Source of the DNA: Lampris incognitus
Taxonomy: Eukaryota > Chordata > Actinopteri > Lampriformes > Lampridae
Direction of reading: 5' to 3'
Assembly (NCBI RefSeq): GCF_029633865.1
Contig: NC_079222.1
Span: forward strand, 32,059,813-32,123,812
Length of the DNA stretch: 64,000 nucleotides
This document shows positions 9,400 through 20,539 of the stretch, in pieces; position 1 is the first letter of the stretch, and each line of letters opens with the position of its first letter. The translations under genes and the position numbers were made by a program. Under the pieces are notes generated by a model, which was given only the letters and a program-made list of their open reading frames with translations, was not told the origin of the DNA and did not search any database.

Positions 9400-11010
9400 C
9401 AAGGCATAAAGGATTTGGACCTCAGCGGATAGACCACACTTACACAGAGGATTCTTGGGTTGTGCTGGGAGATAGGTAATAATGACACATTCACCTTTGG
9501 AATATCAATGTGTGACAAATCATTCATGCGGTGCAGGGTTCTGTCTGCCATAAAGTGTATTCCATCCCTTTGGTCTGGTCTCTCGGGTCACTGTACAAGG
9601 ACGAGCTCAACTGCAGGAACTAACCAGTGACACATCTGGTTGGGATGCTCCACTCCAGAGGAGAAAGGGAGTGAATTGGTAGTCTGGCAAGACTCACTCC
9701 AGGAGTTGAAGTGGCTGCATATCCCATGCACCTAGACACCAGATTCCCTCTCCAAGGAAAGATGCACGGAACTGTGTGTGTTTTCCGATGCCTCCACCAA
9801 GGCTATTGGTCAGGTGGCTTATCTCAGGGCCATCGAAAAATATGGAAACAGCAATGTCGGCTTCATCCTAGGGAAAGCCAAGCTAGCTTCTCAGTGTGAG
9901 CCTACCATCCCTAGGCTTGAACTTTGTGCTACAGTCCTAGCAGTAGAAATGGCAGAGCTCATCCTTAACAAGATCAACCTCAAGATGGGTGCAAGTGAAG
10001 TTTTACTGTGATAGCAAGTTAGTACTCGGATACATACATAATGAGGTAAAGCACTTCTATGTGTATGTGCACAATAGAGTCCAGTGGATAAGTCAGTCAG
10101 CTAAGCCACAGCAGTGGTTCTACATACCAACAGAGCATAATCCGCCTGATCATGTGTCCAGGACTGTCCCTGCATCCCACCTTGCAAAACAAAATAGCTC
10201 AGCGGACCAGCTTTCCTTCATAGACCATATTAGGGTCTGCAAGAAAAACCTCAGTCTTTTGAGCTCATCAGTCCTGAACCTGATGTCAAAGTGTGGCCTG
10301 AGGTGTCAAGCTTCCACACACATGTTCAAAGGCAAGACCTCACCATGGACTAGTTCAAGCGCTTCTCTACATGGGACTCACTACTGAGAGCTTCTGCCTT
10401 CCTCATCCACATAGCTCGAGCTCACAAGTCTACAGACTATGCCAAAGAATGTAGAGGGTTGCATTGGTGCAAACAATCCCACAATCCTGATGATCTTTCC
10501 CAAGCTATGGACGTCATCATAAATGCAGTCCAAAAAGAAGCTTTCTCAGTGGAATTCTCTGTCCTCGTTGATGGCAAAAGCCTGCCCAAGAGCAGCCCAC
10601 TCTTCAAACTCAGTCTTGTGCTTCAAGAAAGCCTCATGAGAATTGGAGGCAGACTCAAACACGCACCAGTAGAACATGCTGAGAAGAACCCCTTGGTTCT
10701 ACCTAAACACAACCACATCTCTACTCCCTTAGTATGCCACTTCAAGCAGGTGAACCATCAAGGCTGCCATTTCACTAAAGGGCCCATCAGATCTTCTGGC
10801 CTCTGGATCATCAGATACAAAAGGCTCATCAATTCAGTCGTACAAATGTATTTCACCTGTTGGAAGCTCTATGGCAAGATGGAGGTGCAAATCATGGCAG
10901 ACTTGCTACCTGAATGCCTCAGCACACGTCCCCATACACCAACAAGGGATTGGATGTCCTTGGGCCTTAGAAAGTCACTGCAAGGTGCACAAGAAGTGGG
11001 CATGCTGAGA
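9400..11010 (+). pseudogene. BEL/Pao retrotransposon pol relic (RT end, RNase H, integrase start)
   Basis: Reading frames across this interval give, in order: the end of a reverse transcriptase (about 9410-9770, including QDSLQELKWLHIP); an RNase H domain (about 9777-10170, with VFSDASTKAIGQVAYL, then PRLELCATVLAVEMAELI, FYCDSKLVLGYIHNE and the AxHVSR-like DHVSRTVP); and the linker plus zinc-binding start of integrase (about 10459-10900, RIGGRLKHAPVEHAEKNPLVLP, here broken by stops further on). The order RT-RNase H-INT and these phrases are characteristic of vertebrate BEL/Pao pol. At least two frameshifts and several stops show it is dead. The integrase catalytic core is absent; it is cut off near 11015, where a Penelope-like segment begins. 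Confidence 0.75.
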
Positions 11011-11039
11011 GCAAGCATTGGGTGATATTGTCTTTATGT

Positions 11040-11560
11040 ATGCTCAATAATCCAGGTAAGAAAATCCCAGAAAGGGGAACAAGTTCATACAGACACAACG
11101 TTTAGTAGGAGAAACGTTTCATCACTCATCCAAGTGACCGCATCAGTCTCAACTGACTGCAGGTATCCCTCAGCCTTATAAACAGCACAGCTGCATAACA
11201 ACCGAAACCAATGATTGGTTTCATATGCAAATAGGCGTGACCACCAACTATAGTTTCAATAGCCATGTCTACTATTCACAGAGGATTGGGGAATAGTTGC
11301 AATCACATTATTGTAAGAAGACAGCAGATGTACTTTCAACCATCCCTGAACCGAGGGGGCAGCCTAAGAATATTGGCAAATTTCACCTCTGTGTTGATGT
11401 AGGACTAACAAATTAGGCTTCCGATAGAGCCCTAACATCTGTAGACTCTCAACTACTCCTACGTGTGAGGAAAAGGCTCGTGGACAGGCTGCATTAAGCT
11501 CTCATGGGTCGACTTCAGAGCCCTTTGGAGCTGAAGGCATCTAAATCTGTAGGAGTTCTG
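11040..11560. mobile_element. Penelope-like element 3' region
   Basis: Begins with the family phrase tgctcaataatccaggtaag. On the minus strand at about 11155-11105 it carries the hammerhead-like motif variant CTGATGCG, stem GTCACT/AGTGAT, GAAAC. The plus strand at about 11343 reads SLNRGGSLR, resembling the end of Penelope GIY-YIG endonuclease. The insertion abuts the end of the BEL/Pao remnant. Boundaries are approximate. Confidence 0.55.
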
Positions 11561-12422
11561 CAATTTCTCACAAGATAATTACGACTTCTACCTTAATTTT
11601 ACTTACTGATTGTTGTTTGATGTTTTTTATATTGAATTTTATCATCTTGATTATTCTCTTGTGTGTTTGACTTTTTTCCCCAAGTTTTTAATGTTGCCTG
11701 CTTTTTTCTTGTCTTTGCCTTGCAACTGTCATAGACATGACTTGGCCCCTACTTCAACACCATTATGAACCATTAACAGGCACATATCCACACACTTATG
11801 TATGCTGTGTACAATTGGGGAGAGCTGCTTTGCTTAGTGTAATGGAATCTCCCCAAACATACAAACTATCTCTAATCATAAGCACTTAAATTACAAATCT
11901 TCACAAATAAATATGTTTGCCCGGAGACTTGTCTTTCATTCAACAATAAAACCCTATTATTTATGGATTCATGCACTGAGACAACGCTATGACTGGGAAA
12001 CAATTGTGTCTACTGGTAATGAATTACCAGTCCCATGTGGCTAACTGTGAGCCAAGTTAATGAATAGAGGGCATTAGAGACGAAGATACATTTACTATTG
12101 CTCAAAGTTTTCATGCTCGCAGAAGGAGACCATGTTTCAAAAAATTTCTGGTCCCTTAGGGGTGGGGGTGGGGGTGGGGTGGAAGTTGTTGAGAGTGGGA
12201 AATGGGTGGGGGCATAGGGCAAAAAGAAGGAAAATTATTAGCCATAGGATTGGTGGACTGGCTGAAGCCAGTCAATGAAATCTAGCCTCCTGGCTTTGTA
12301 CTGTATCTGTTTAGTTCTGTCCTCAACACAGGACAGTCCATTATCAGCTGGTCTCTGGAGCACTTTCTCTGCCAGGGATAATGCCAGGCATCTTCTTGAT
12401 CATGTATCATGTTTGAGAAGTG
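11561..12422. other. Spacer, no gene recognised
   Basis: AT-rich DNA with a GGGGGTGGGGT run near 12160-12180. I see no coding or structural feature I can support. Confidence 0.45.
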
Positions 12423-13072
12423 CAGTGTTGGGAGGGTTACTTTTAAAATGTATTCCGCTACAGATTACAGAATACATGTCATGAAATGTAATTTGTAACA
12501 TATTCCATTAGATTACTCAATGTGAGTAACATATTCTGAATACTTTGGGTTACTTTAATGTTTCCTTACATTTTGTGTAACAGTATATGTAGCATTCACA
12601 CAATGCTACTTACTTGAGTAGACTATTCTGTTTCTTCTCAACATGCTGAATGCATTTGAGTCAACTTAAATGTATATTAACAAAAGCTAGAAGAGTATGT
12701 AAACACAAAAGATCTATGATTTTTTATCTGGTAAAAGAAACAAAGAAGAGAACTTTCCCATGTCCTTTTCTTTATTTCCATAGCTGTTAGAATGAAAAAC
12801 CTTAGACAAAGATGAAGATATAGCATACTGTTTTACTGAATTTACTGTTGAACTAACATTTAGGTATCACGTTCTCGTCATTTTGTGTCGCAGTCCTCTT
12901 AAAATTAGAATGGCACCAAAGGAGAAAAAAAAGTAATCCATTAATTTCAAGAATGTAACTGTATTCTGAATACCATACATTTAAATTGTAACTGTATTTG
13001 AATACAGTTACTCATATTTTGTATTCTAAATACGTAACGCTGTTACATGTACTCAGTTACTCCCCAACACTG
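12423..13072. mobile_element. 650-bp non-autonomous hAT element
   Basis: Left end cagtgttgggagggttac and right end gttactccccaacactg are inverted. The flanks are an 8-bp duplication, gagaagtg, at 12415-12422 and 13073-13080. The 8-bp duplication and CAGTG termini are the hallmarks of hAT elements. No transposase frame is inside; the interior is rich in GTAAC/GTTAC words. Confidence 0.85.
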
Positions 13073-13174
13073 GAGAAGTGTAATATTTATATGCATGTCT
13101 ACTGTTATTGTTGTATAATAACATATTGTCTTTAAGATTATTATAGCGAAACTGCAGTTTAGACAGCCGTTCTC

Positions 13175-13209
13175 TATTTTATTTATTTATTTATTTATTT
13201 ATTTATTTG

Positions 13210-13263
<54 letters not shown>
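13175..13263. repeat. TTTA and TG microsatellites
   Basis: A run of ATTT units (about 13177-13208) is followed by about 24 TG units to 13263. Confidence 0.9.
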
Positions 13264-13268
<5 letters not shown>

Positions 13269-13958
13269 TCCTGCATTTTCCCAGGAAACAGTCATTTTGT
13301 TAGTGACTTTTCCGTTTTCTTTTTGAGTGGGGCAAACTAGTTAACGGTAGTTTTTAGCTTTGCATGATGGCTGTCCTCAAGGTCTTTGTAATAGATAGTG
13401 GCACTAAATGTAACGGACCAGCTTAAAGTATGATGAAGATATTAACATCTTTTCTGAACAATTTGCTCAGTATTTAAAGGCTCGTTTCATGCGTCAGCAA
13501 TAAAATGAACACAATAATGTTCAGAAATGACGGTGTCTGCAAGAGATGTTATTTCTGATACGAATCTCCAATTTAGACCAATGCCCTGTGTATGTCCACA
13601 TGAGCAGGCCCCCTGACATGGTGTGTAAAATCCATGGATTCTAAAATGTAAATTCCATGGACGTTAAAACATTGTTTAAATGTGTTACCACAATATCTGT
13701 AAGATTATCAATATGATTCAGATTCAGACAACTTTATTTATATCCCAGCAGGGCAATTCAGTTTTGCAAAATACCCAGACCCACAAACTCACAGAGAAGT
13801 GCCAACAGCAGTACGTCAGAGACAGCAGACAGATCAGCACATGGGCGAGACATGCACACTGGCTCCCTCTTGTGGTCATTTATGCAGACACACATGAGGA
13901 CCAGTCGAAGTTCAAGACGTAAATTTAAGACGAAGTCTCCTATTATTTATATATCATC
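13264..13958. other. Spacer, no gene recognised
   Basis: No recognisable gene or element. Short open frames lack any family signature. Confidence 0.4.
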
Positions 13959-14800
13959 ACGGTGGCCCAGTGGTTAGCACGGTTGCCTCACTGCAAGAAG
14001 GTCCCGGGTTCAAATCCCAGACCGTCTCAGCTCCTTTCTCTGTGGAGTTTGCATGTTCTCCCCGTGTCCGTATGGGTTTCCTCAGGGTGCTCCGGTTTCC
14101 TCCCACCATCAAAAAGACATGCATGTTAGTCTTGATGCATGCTCAATAATCCAGGTAAGAAAATCAAAGAAGGTTGAATCAGCTCATCTGGATACAACGT
14201 TTATTGACTGATACGTTTCATCACTCAGCTAAGTGACCTCTTCAGTCACAACTGACTGCAGGTACCCCCACCCCTTATACACTTTTATTTACTATCGATG
14301 CTTTCAAAGCAGAAGAGGGGCAGATCCAACAGAGACTCACGTTGTGCAGTCACAGCATTGTCCATCTGACAAGGCTGTGCTTGCAAACATCCCCAAAATC
14401 CTCTGTGAATTGTACACATGGCCTTTGAAACTCCAGTGGTCAGGCCCATGTTTGCATATGAAACTAGTCGTTGGTTTTGGTCGTTATGTCACTGTATTGT
14501 TTACAAGGGTGGGGGTACCTGCAGTCGGTTTAGACTGAAGAGGTCCCTTAGTTGAGAGATGAAACGTTTCTGTCAATACACGTATCCAGATGAACTGATT
14601 CAACCTTCTTTGACATGCATGTTAGGGTTAATGCTCCTGTCTGTGCCCCTGAGCAAGGCGACGGAAAGAAGAACTGGAGTTGGCCCCCGGGTGCTGCAGC
14701 TGCCCACTGCTCCTATACAGTGGGATGGGTTAAATGCAGAGAATAAATTTCATTGTGACAATACAACGTCAAATAAAGTGGCTTTTTTTCCATTTTCATT
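13959..14800 (+). mobile_element. tRNA-headed SINE (type B2) split by a Penelope-like insertion
   Basis: The head reads ggtggcccagtggttagcac, then a B-box-like gggttcaaatccc, as in tRNA-derived SINEs. The body with gcatgttctccccgtgtc stops at 14129 and resumes at 14626 with ggttaatgctcctgtctg. A near relative in one piece lies at 44519-44835, which shows where the interruption is. The inserted segment is 14130-14611. Confidence 0.7.
14130..14611. mobile_element. Penelope-like inverted-repeat element, 482 bp
   Basis: Flanked by a 14-bp duplication, gacatgcatgttag, at 14116-14129 and 14612-14625. The ends are inverted copies of about 110 bp: the left arm, about 14160-14275, and the right arm, about 14510-14608, both hold the hammerhead-like motif (right arm: CTGAAGA 14535-14541, stem 14543-14548/14555-14560, GAAAC 14561-14565). 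The centre is unique and contains gcatatgaaac and gttggttttggtcg phrases shared with the 3' region of the element at 25917-26280. Confidence 0.75.
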
Positions 14801-15087
14801 TCAGTGAATAATGGATAAAAGCTTTGAGAGGTCATTTGAGAATATAGCCCTTTGTTGGGGGGGGGGGGGCAGCACACTACAACAGTTAGCACCATGGGGT
14901 TTAGACTTTAGTAAAACAGCGAGGGGGTCTTGACACAGACCGAGGATGCAGGTACGCTGGCAGTACCTCAACCTTTCCTGTCACTGCTTATCTCAAGTAC
15001 AAAGGCAACATTTGGTGGGGATGCCCTGGTTACCACAGCTCCGCCATCCATTTGGAGCCATGTTTGAGTTAAAATTAAATTACACCT

Positions 15088-15441
15088 GGGGCTGGGCGAT
15101 ATGGACACAATCAAATATCACGATATTTTGGACCAAATACCTCGATATTGATGTTTTGACGATATTTTACAGGTGACAATTGGTGCTCTCACGAAATATT
15201 TACACAATGACATTTTTGATAAACACTCATTAGTAATGTGGATGTGATGTCCAAACAGGTAGCGACAAATGATATAACAATTTGCAAAGTCTAATAAGGC
15301 CAGAAAACTGCATCTCTTTACTGTAACGCCACCTTTAAAACCAGGAAAAGACAACACTTATGCCATATCACAATAGTACTATATCCAAAACCCCAGATGA
15401 TATCTAGTCTCATATCACGAGTGATATATTGTCCAGCTCTA
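15088..15441. mobile_element. MITE-like DNA transposon with GGCTGGGCGATAT ends
   Basis: Left end gggctgggcgatatgg and right end gatatattgtccagctct are imperfect inverted repeats about 354 bp apart. The interior is rich in ATATC/GATAT words. No clean target duplication could be fixed. Confidence 0.55.
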
Positions 15442-17856
15442 ATTCACCATCTATTTTTTCCTCACCTATTTGATTAGGTAATTAATAATTAATAGCTGAT
15501 AGTTAATGTATTTGACAGTGACTCAGTCTTTGAATGCGCCATGTTTAATTTCAAAGTGTAGCTAAACTGATTTTTCTTTTTTCTTTTCCTGGAATCTACT
15601 AATAGACAAATAGATGGTGGCACAAACCTACGGCCTCACCCAGCGGCGGCCTCACCCAGTGATGGCTGGGAGAGCTGGTGCTGGATTGGCTGGGGGAGCT
15701 TGGTCTGCTGCGTCCGGTAGGCCCAGGGACCACGGCCCTGCCTGGAGTTGCATCTGCAGAAGAGACACTGAGGGCAGTCTGACAGGATGTGGAAGCGGGG
15801 TAGGCTAAGCTAACTGTTAGCCCACGCAGACTGGCAGTTCTGACAGTCATCCTGACTTTCGTTCTCTTGGACAGTGATTTTTTTGTTTTTTGTAGTTTGA
15901 TATATGTGTTCTTGTAGTTTTTAGATGTGTTTTTGTCTTTGTGTAGCATTGCTGTGGGCTTGGGGGAAATGATATCGAAATGAAAAAGTGTTCCTGATTT
16001 CTGAATTTGAATGAAATCTCCTAAGTGACCCCTTCTCATTCTTTTATAAGCATTTGAGGCAGGTAGATACACTTCATACGTTGGTGGAGGAGCAGATCAG
16101 CTGACCTGTGAGCAGCCTTGACACTCACATTGGTTTCCCGCTCAGTAGAGCAACAGTTTGAGAAACTTGCATAAAAGATGCAATGATCCGGGAGTTATCC
16201 ATAGTTGTTGTTAGGAGAGCTGGTTCTTCACATCAGCCTCGTCTTAAGAAGATTGCTGGCTTAGTTTATGGGAGAAGATAAAATAACCCTTTGAATTAAA
16301 GTTTTTGAACAAAATGAACTGCTCCTGTGTCTTTACATTAACTGAGGATAATAATTTGGAGAGTCAATATACCCATATATACTCATTTGATCACTGAAAT
16401 CATCAATAGTCGTTGGTTAGTTTTTATTATGTTTCTTTTATTAAATGACAATGTTGTTCTGTAAAGAACAAATCATTCAAACAAGCCATCAAACAATTAC
16501 TTTGTACTGTAGGTATAAGCTGTAAGTGAAAAGCAAGCACATATTTTCATTCAATTTAGGTGTAACCTGTTGCTATACTTGCAACAATTTGGCTTCTTTA
16601 AGGCAATTTTACCACACTGTCTTTTCCATACTTACAAGCCTTATTAAAATGCTTCTTATCTGGATACAGTTCTCAGAGGTGCCCTAAACTACATGAGCAA
16701 TAAACATATAATGTGATAAAGCTAGACAGGCCACAAAATACATCAAGTGAAGATTAATTCAGTAGGATATTTGCAGCTACAAAACCTACGTTACACCTCG
16801 ACCTTATGCTTTCCACTAGTCATTTGTATATATTCAGTTTAGGCACTATAGTACGCCTTGTCTGTTTAAAGAAGATTCGTCTTTGGCTGCATTCAGTAAA
16901 GTCTTCCAACACAAATCCCATTTATAATGCAAAAGATGATGAAAAGGCGGGGGAAACAATTTCCTGTTCAAACTAATCCAACAACCTTATCCGGCGAACT
17001 TTCTCCGGGCATACTGTAGGCACGCACATGCACAAACATATATAGCAGAGTGGCGCATTTATACACTCAGTACAACAGTTTAATACAGTGTAGTGTATTT
17101 ACATATGGCAGAGAAAAGCAGCAATAACAGTCATTTGTATTATGCTGCTGCTGTGAATCCATCAGCTCAGCAGTTCTCAATCGGTTTGCAATGAACAAGC
17201 ACTGAAGTGAGCTGCGGGCTTTGTTCGTGTGTTCAGCAAACTTATATCAGATTGAAATATTATATTAATGTAATTAAATTGATTGGCTTGCCATTCATCT
17301 CTTCTGAGTCAATGCAATTTTGTGACAAGCAGCTTATTTTCTTCACTGCTCCATTATTTGACAGGGAACAGCAAGAAAATAACTCCAGCAGTTATTTTGT
17401 ATGGCTTGAAATTTAGTCATTTTTCCTAGGCAAAAAAAAAAAAAAAAAGAAAAGAAAAAAAGACTGCAGTTGAATTTGTCATTGGATTTTTACTTTTGAG
17501 ATCTGAACAAAAGAGATCTGAACATTTTATGAGACCATAGTCACATTCAGATTTGATGTGTGATGATGTGGCACTTTATCCAACAATTGTATTATTTTTG
17601 CTGTTTTTACCTTCTGCTATTGATATTGTAGTGCTCAGGTGTACATTTTTACTAGACTGCAACCAAAGTATATGATAGTCCCAGCACAGTGCGAGCCTGA
17701 CCACCTCAGGATCTAGTATTGGTATGTGGATTACATTGAGTTCAAAGCAGACTTGGGAGTGTCCAGACTGAAAAATGCCAAGAAATTATGATTAAACTGT
17801 TTTCTCTAAGAACAATGCCAGTGCCTAAGAATTACGCTATGGGTGCTACTTGGGCT
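15442..17856. other. Intergenic and zbtb26 3' UTR/downstream region
   Basis: No second gene is recognisable. A minus-strand open frame at 16072-15599 is proline/serine-rich and looks like part of an unclassified repeat. A1 run of A lies at 17432-17448. The zbtb26 3' UTR must begin immediately left of 17857, but I could not fix its polyadenylation site. Confidence 0.4.
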
Positions 17857-19005
17857 TCAATCAACAATTTCCTCAAGCACATTCTGCAGGCTACTCTTGC
17901 CATGGATGTCCTTTAGGTGACGCCTTAGGCCAGGCTTGTGTGCAAAGTGAACAGCACAGTAGTTACACTTATGAGGTTTGTTCCCTGTGTGCAGGTTGAG
18001 GTGGTCCTGCAGCGTGGCCTTCTGGGAAAATGTCTTGTGGCACAGTGGGCAGTGGAAGGGCTTTATGCCGGTGTGGACCCGTATGTGACGTGTCAGGTTA
18101 CTCTTCTGAGAGAAGATCTTCCCACAAAGTAGACACAAGTACTGCCTGTGTTCTTTGAGGTGTCCTACGTAATTTTCCAAGTGCTGGAAGACCCGGTCAC
18201 ACCTCCTGCACAAATAGGGCCTCTGAACTAAGAGGCCTTCCACATCTGTTTGCTCTACTCCAGATAAATGATTCCCCGATAGGTTTGCTCCTGCAAGATG
18301 AAGCAGGTGGGCCTCCACTGAGTCTTGATCTTCTTGTGGCTGAGTAGTCAACATATACATTTCCTCCTCCTCCTTTTGCCCCTCCCCTTCTTCATCACCA
18401 TGTTCCTGGGAGCTGTCTGCCAGTTCTGACTGAGTAGCAGAACTTTCATTGACTGAAGATGGTTTTGGGTTGCGGAAGGATGTAGGAGGTCTCTGTTTGC
18501 GTCTATGGGCACCTGTATAGTGGTAGAGGTCGTAAGAACGACTGTTTGTATGGACCTGCTGGACTGCTCCATCTTCCTCTGAGTCCAGGGTTTCAAGGCA
18601 AAAGGCTGTGTTGTTTGATAATTCAACTTTAGTTTTATCTACTTTTTCATCTTCTCTGACCTCCCTTTGTTTTGTACTCTCTACCTTGGCCTCTTGCTTC
18701 ACAATCAGCTCAGACTTAAATCCGCCTGCTCCATAATGGTCAGTTCTTACCGCCCCCTGATTTGGAAAGCTGGTGCTTGGCCGTTCTACATCTCTTTCCC
18801 CCTGATCTTGGAAATTAATGTTGGGCCAGCCGCTGTCTGGCTGCTGGGTTTCCATTGTTTCTCCTTCTGACTGTTTTTCTATTTTCAGGTGAGCCAACGT
18901 AGGATTAAGATACTTAGAGACAGCCTGGGCAATCCTCTCCACCACCTGACTCATCTGGAGGGCACTGGCTGCAGTGAGGTAGCTCACTAACTCTCTAAGA
19001 GGGAC
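17857..19005 (-). CDS. zbtb26: zbtb26-like transcription repressor, exon with zinc fingers
   Basis: Second coding exon, 382 codons plus stop, joined to the BTB exon at 19311-19622 for a 486-residue protein (human ZBTB26 is about 440). It starts at acceptor cag (19008-19006) with VPLRELVSYLTAASALQMSQ, completing the BTB fold, then a long acidic, low-complexity linker with a Glu-rich stretch. Four C2H2 fingers follow near the C-terminus, including CRRCDRVFQHLENYVGHLKEH, CLLCGKIFSQKSNLTRHIRVH and HCPLCHKTFSQKATLQDHLNLH. The finger-4 phrase HKCNYC...FAHKP and the HTGIKPF linker favour ZBTB26 over its sister ZBTB6. The family acts in the nucleus as sequence-specific regulators, BTB for dimerisation and cofactor binding. 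Targets cannot be read from sequence. Confidence 0.85.
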   Translation of the reverse strand, partial: VPLRELVSYLTAASALQMSQVVERIAQAVSKYLNPTLAHLKIEKQSEGETMETQQPDSGWPNINFQDQGERDVERPSTSFPNQGAVRTDHYGAGGFKSELIVKQEAKVESTKQREVREDEKVDKTKVELSNNTAFCLETLDSEEDGAVQQVHTNSRSYDLYHYTGAHRRKQRPPTSFRNPKPSSVNESSATQSELADSSQEHGDEEGEGQKEEEEMYMLTTQPQEDQDSVEAHLLHLAGANLSGNHLSGVEQTDVEGLLVQRPYLCRRCDRVFQHLENYVGHLKEHRQYLCLLCGKIFSQKSNLTRHIRVHTGIKPFHCPLCHKTFSQKATLQDHLNLHTGNKPHKCNYCAVHFAHKPGLRRHLKDIHGKSSLQNVLEEIVD

Positions 19006-19310
19006 CTGTATAGGAGAAATGAAATTGATTATATATTTCACAAAGTAGGTTTATTTATATTATCATTCTATGTCAGGACAACTGAACAAACAAGTGTTTT
19101 ACTGAGAAGTAAGCTTTTGGAAAATGTCATGGAAAGGGTTAGGACATGTTTTTAAGAATTTGGAACAATGATTCTCATATTATTGGTCAGTTTGAATTAA
19201 CACATCCTTAATGCAGTTAAGTGTAAGACTGCCATTGCCCTAAAATGATCTTCATGTACTTTGAAGAATCATTCCTGTTGAAATGAGCAAAAAAGTGAAT
19301 GATTTGGCAC

Positions 19311-19622
19311 CTCTAGCATCCCTGTGTAGCAAGAGTGGAGCAGCCTTCTGCCAACCTCCATGTTTTGCACCACACCCAAATTCAGCTGAGACTGTCCCTC
19401 ATGAAGTAGAAACTGGTCATGCAGGAAGTCAGAAGATGCCCCCAACACCACACGGTGACCATGGAAATGAAGAGGAGGGGTATCAGTGGTGTCTTTTGAC
19501 CCTTTAAGCAGAAGTGTGATATCACAAAAGCGGCGTTCCTCTCTCAGGGCCCTCATTTTGGTAAGGATGGAGTCACCATAGCCAGGGAAATAAAACTGTA
19601 GCGTGTCAGAGGAGGCTGACAT
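19311..19622 (-). CDS. zbtb26: zbtb26-like, first coding exon (BTB/POZ domain)
   Basis: Encodes 104 residues beginning MSASSDTLQFYFPGYGDS, with the BTB core phrases LREERRFCDITLLLK, FHGHRVVLGASSDFLHDQF and VGRRLLHSCYTGMLE. The ATG at 19622 was chosen because it matches the family start; an in-frame upstream ATG at 19661 would read across a likely acceptor (cag at 19637-19635), so it is probably intronic. The exon ends GAG|GTGCCA at 19311, a weak donor, but phase 0 joining to 19005 restores the family sequence GMLE-VPLREL without gain or loss. The roughly 305-bp intron inside the BTB domain is a point of interest, since to my knowledge the human paralogue has its coding region in one exon. Confidence 0.82.
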
Positions 19623-19662
19623 GATGGTCTGTATCTGTTTCAGAGAGATAAAAAAGTACACA

Positions 19663-20539
19663 GTGTTATTACTATGGTAATATATTGGCTACAATATCTG
19701 TTCTTACATGTAATTTCATGCACCTTCTGTCTTGTTCCATTATCAGCAGGCCTATTACTATGTAGATAGTATGTCCTTTAACTATTAATGGTGAGTCCCC
19801 AAATTGCATAGTTTCTTAGTTTTATGTTTCTGGATCCAAGAGTAAGAAAGGATATTTGAATTATTTTTTCAGTGTGAAATATAATTTTCTGAGTGAAGAA
19901 ATGACATATTTGATGACAATGTGAGCTTGCCTGCTGCTACACGGCCCAATCGTGACTTTACATCATATCACTGTGGGATGGTTTTGTTTTGCTGTTAAAG
20001 AATAACTGCAAACTTAAATATGATTTAGAGGGGAAAAACTGAAGTACATTGCTTCATTCCAACTGATGACAAGTGTTGGATGAAATCTTCAACCACATTT
20101 GCCTTAATAAATTTGCCAACTTATGCCCCTGGTGGTTGTGGCTGATATACACCTGCAGCCCAGAATGCATGTCCAAATTCTTTTGTCCACAGACACATCA
20201 GTCATGCAAAAAAAGTATGGATGTTACCACCCCCACTGCCCAGACAGACGGTATGGCGAACCACTTCACATGTCCTTGTCCTACATAGAAAGACTCCCCC
20301 AAGACCCCCACCCACAATGTTCTATTCCTGAGCATTTTGCAAAAATGAGAAAGGGTGATGTAGGAGGTTAACGACAGGTTATTCTTTAAACACAATTCAA
20401 ACATCTCCAAAAAAAAAAATAAACAAAATAAAACAAAACACAGACTGCAACTTCACCATTCAAACCCCGCCTTTTACTGTGGCCTTGTCCTCTGAGATGA
20501 TGAACCTTGACGTAAAGCAACGGTGGTGCCCCGGCCAGA
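19663..20539. other. Upstream intron or spacer of zbtb26
   Basis: Probable 5' intron of the minus-strand zbtb26 transcript. AT-rich, with no coding signature. A candidate minus-strand donor (ACG|GTGAGA) lies at 20548/20547, which could end a non-coding first exon. Confidence 0.4.

Noticed and set aside
9778-11025. Endogenous retrovirus pol
   Set aside because: Domain order and RNase H/integrase phrases fit BEL/Pao retrotransposons, and no envelope gene is present.
13959-14010. Possible tRNA gene
   Set aside because: The A/B-box-like words belong to a multicopy SINE head; no cloverleaf with proper acceptor stem is visible. The same holds at 33190, 44519, 45700, 47940 and 53330.
15599-16072. 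157-codon minus-strand open frame
   Set aside because: Pro/Ser-rich end and no recognisable domain; looks like a repeat fragment, so not called as a gene.
19269-19310. Read-through end of the BTB exon (VPNHSLFC...) as the protein's real C-terminus
   Set aside because: Splicing to 19005 restores the conserved BTB continuation and zinc fingers in phase.
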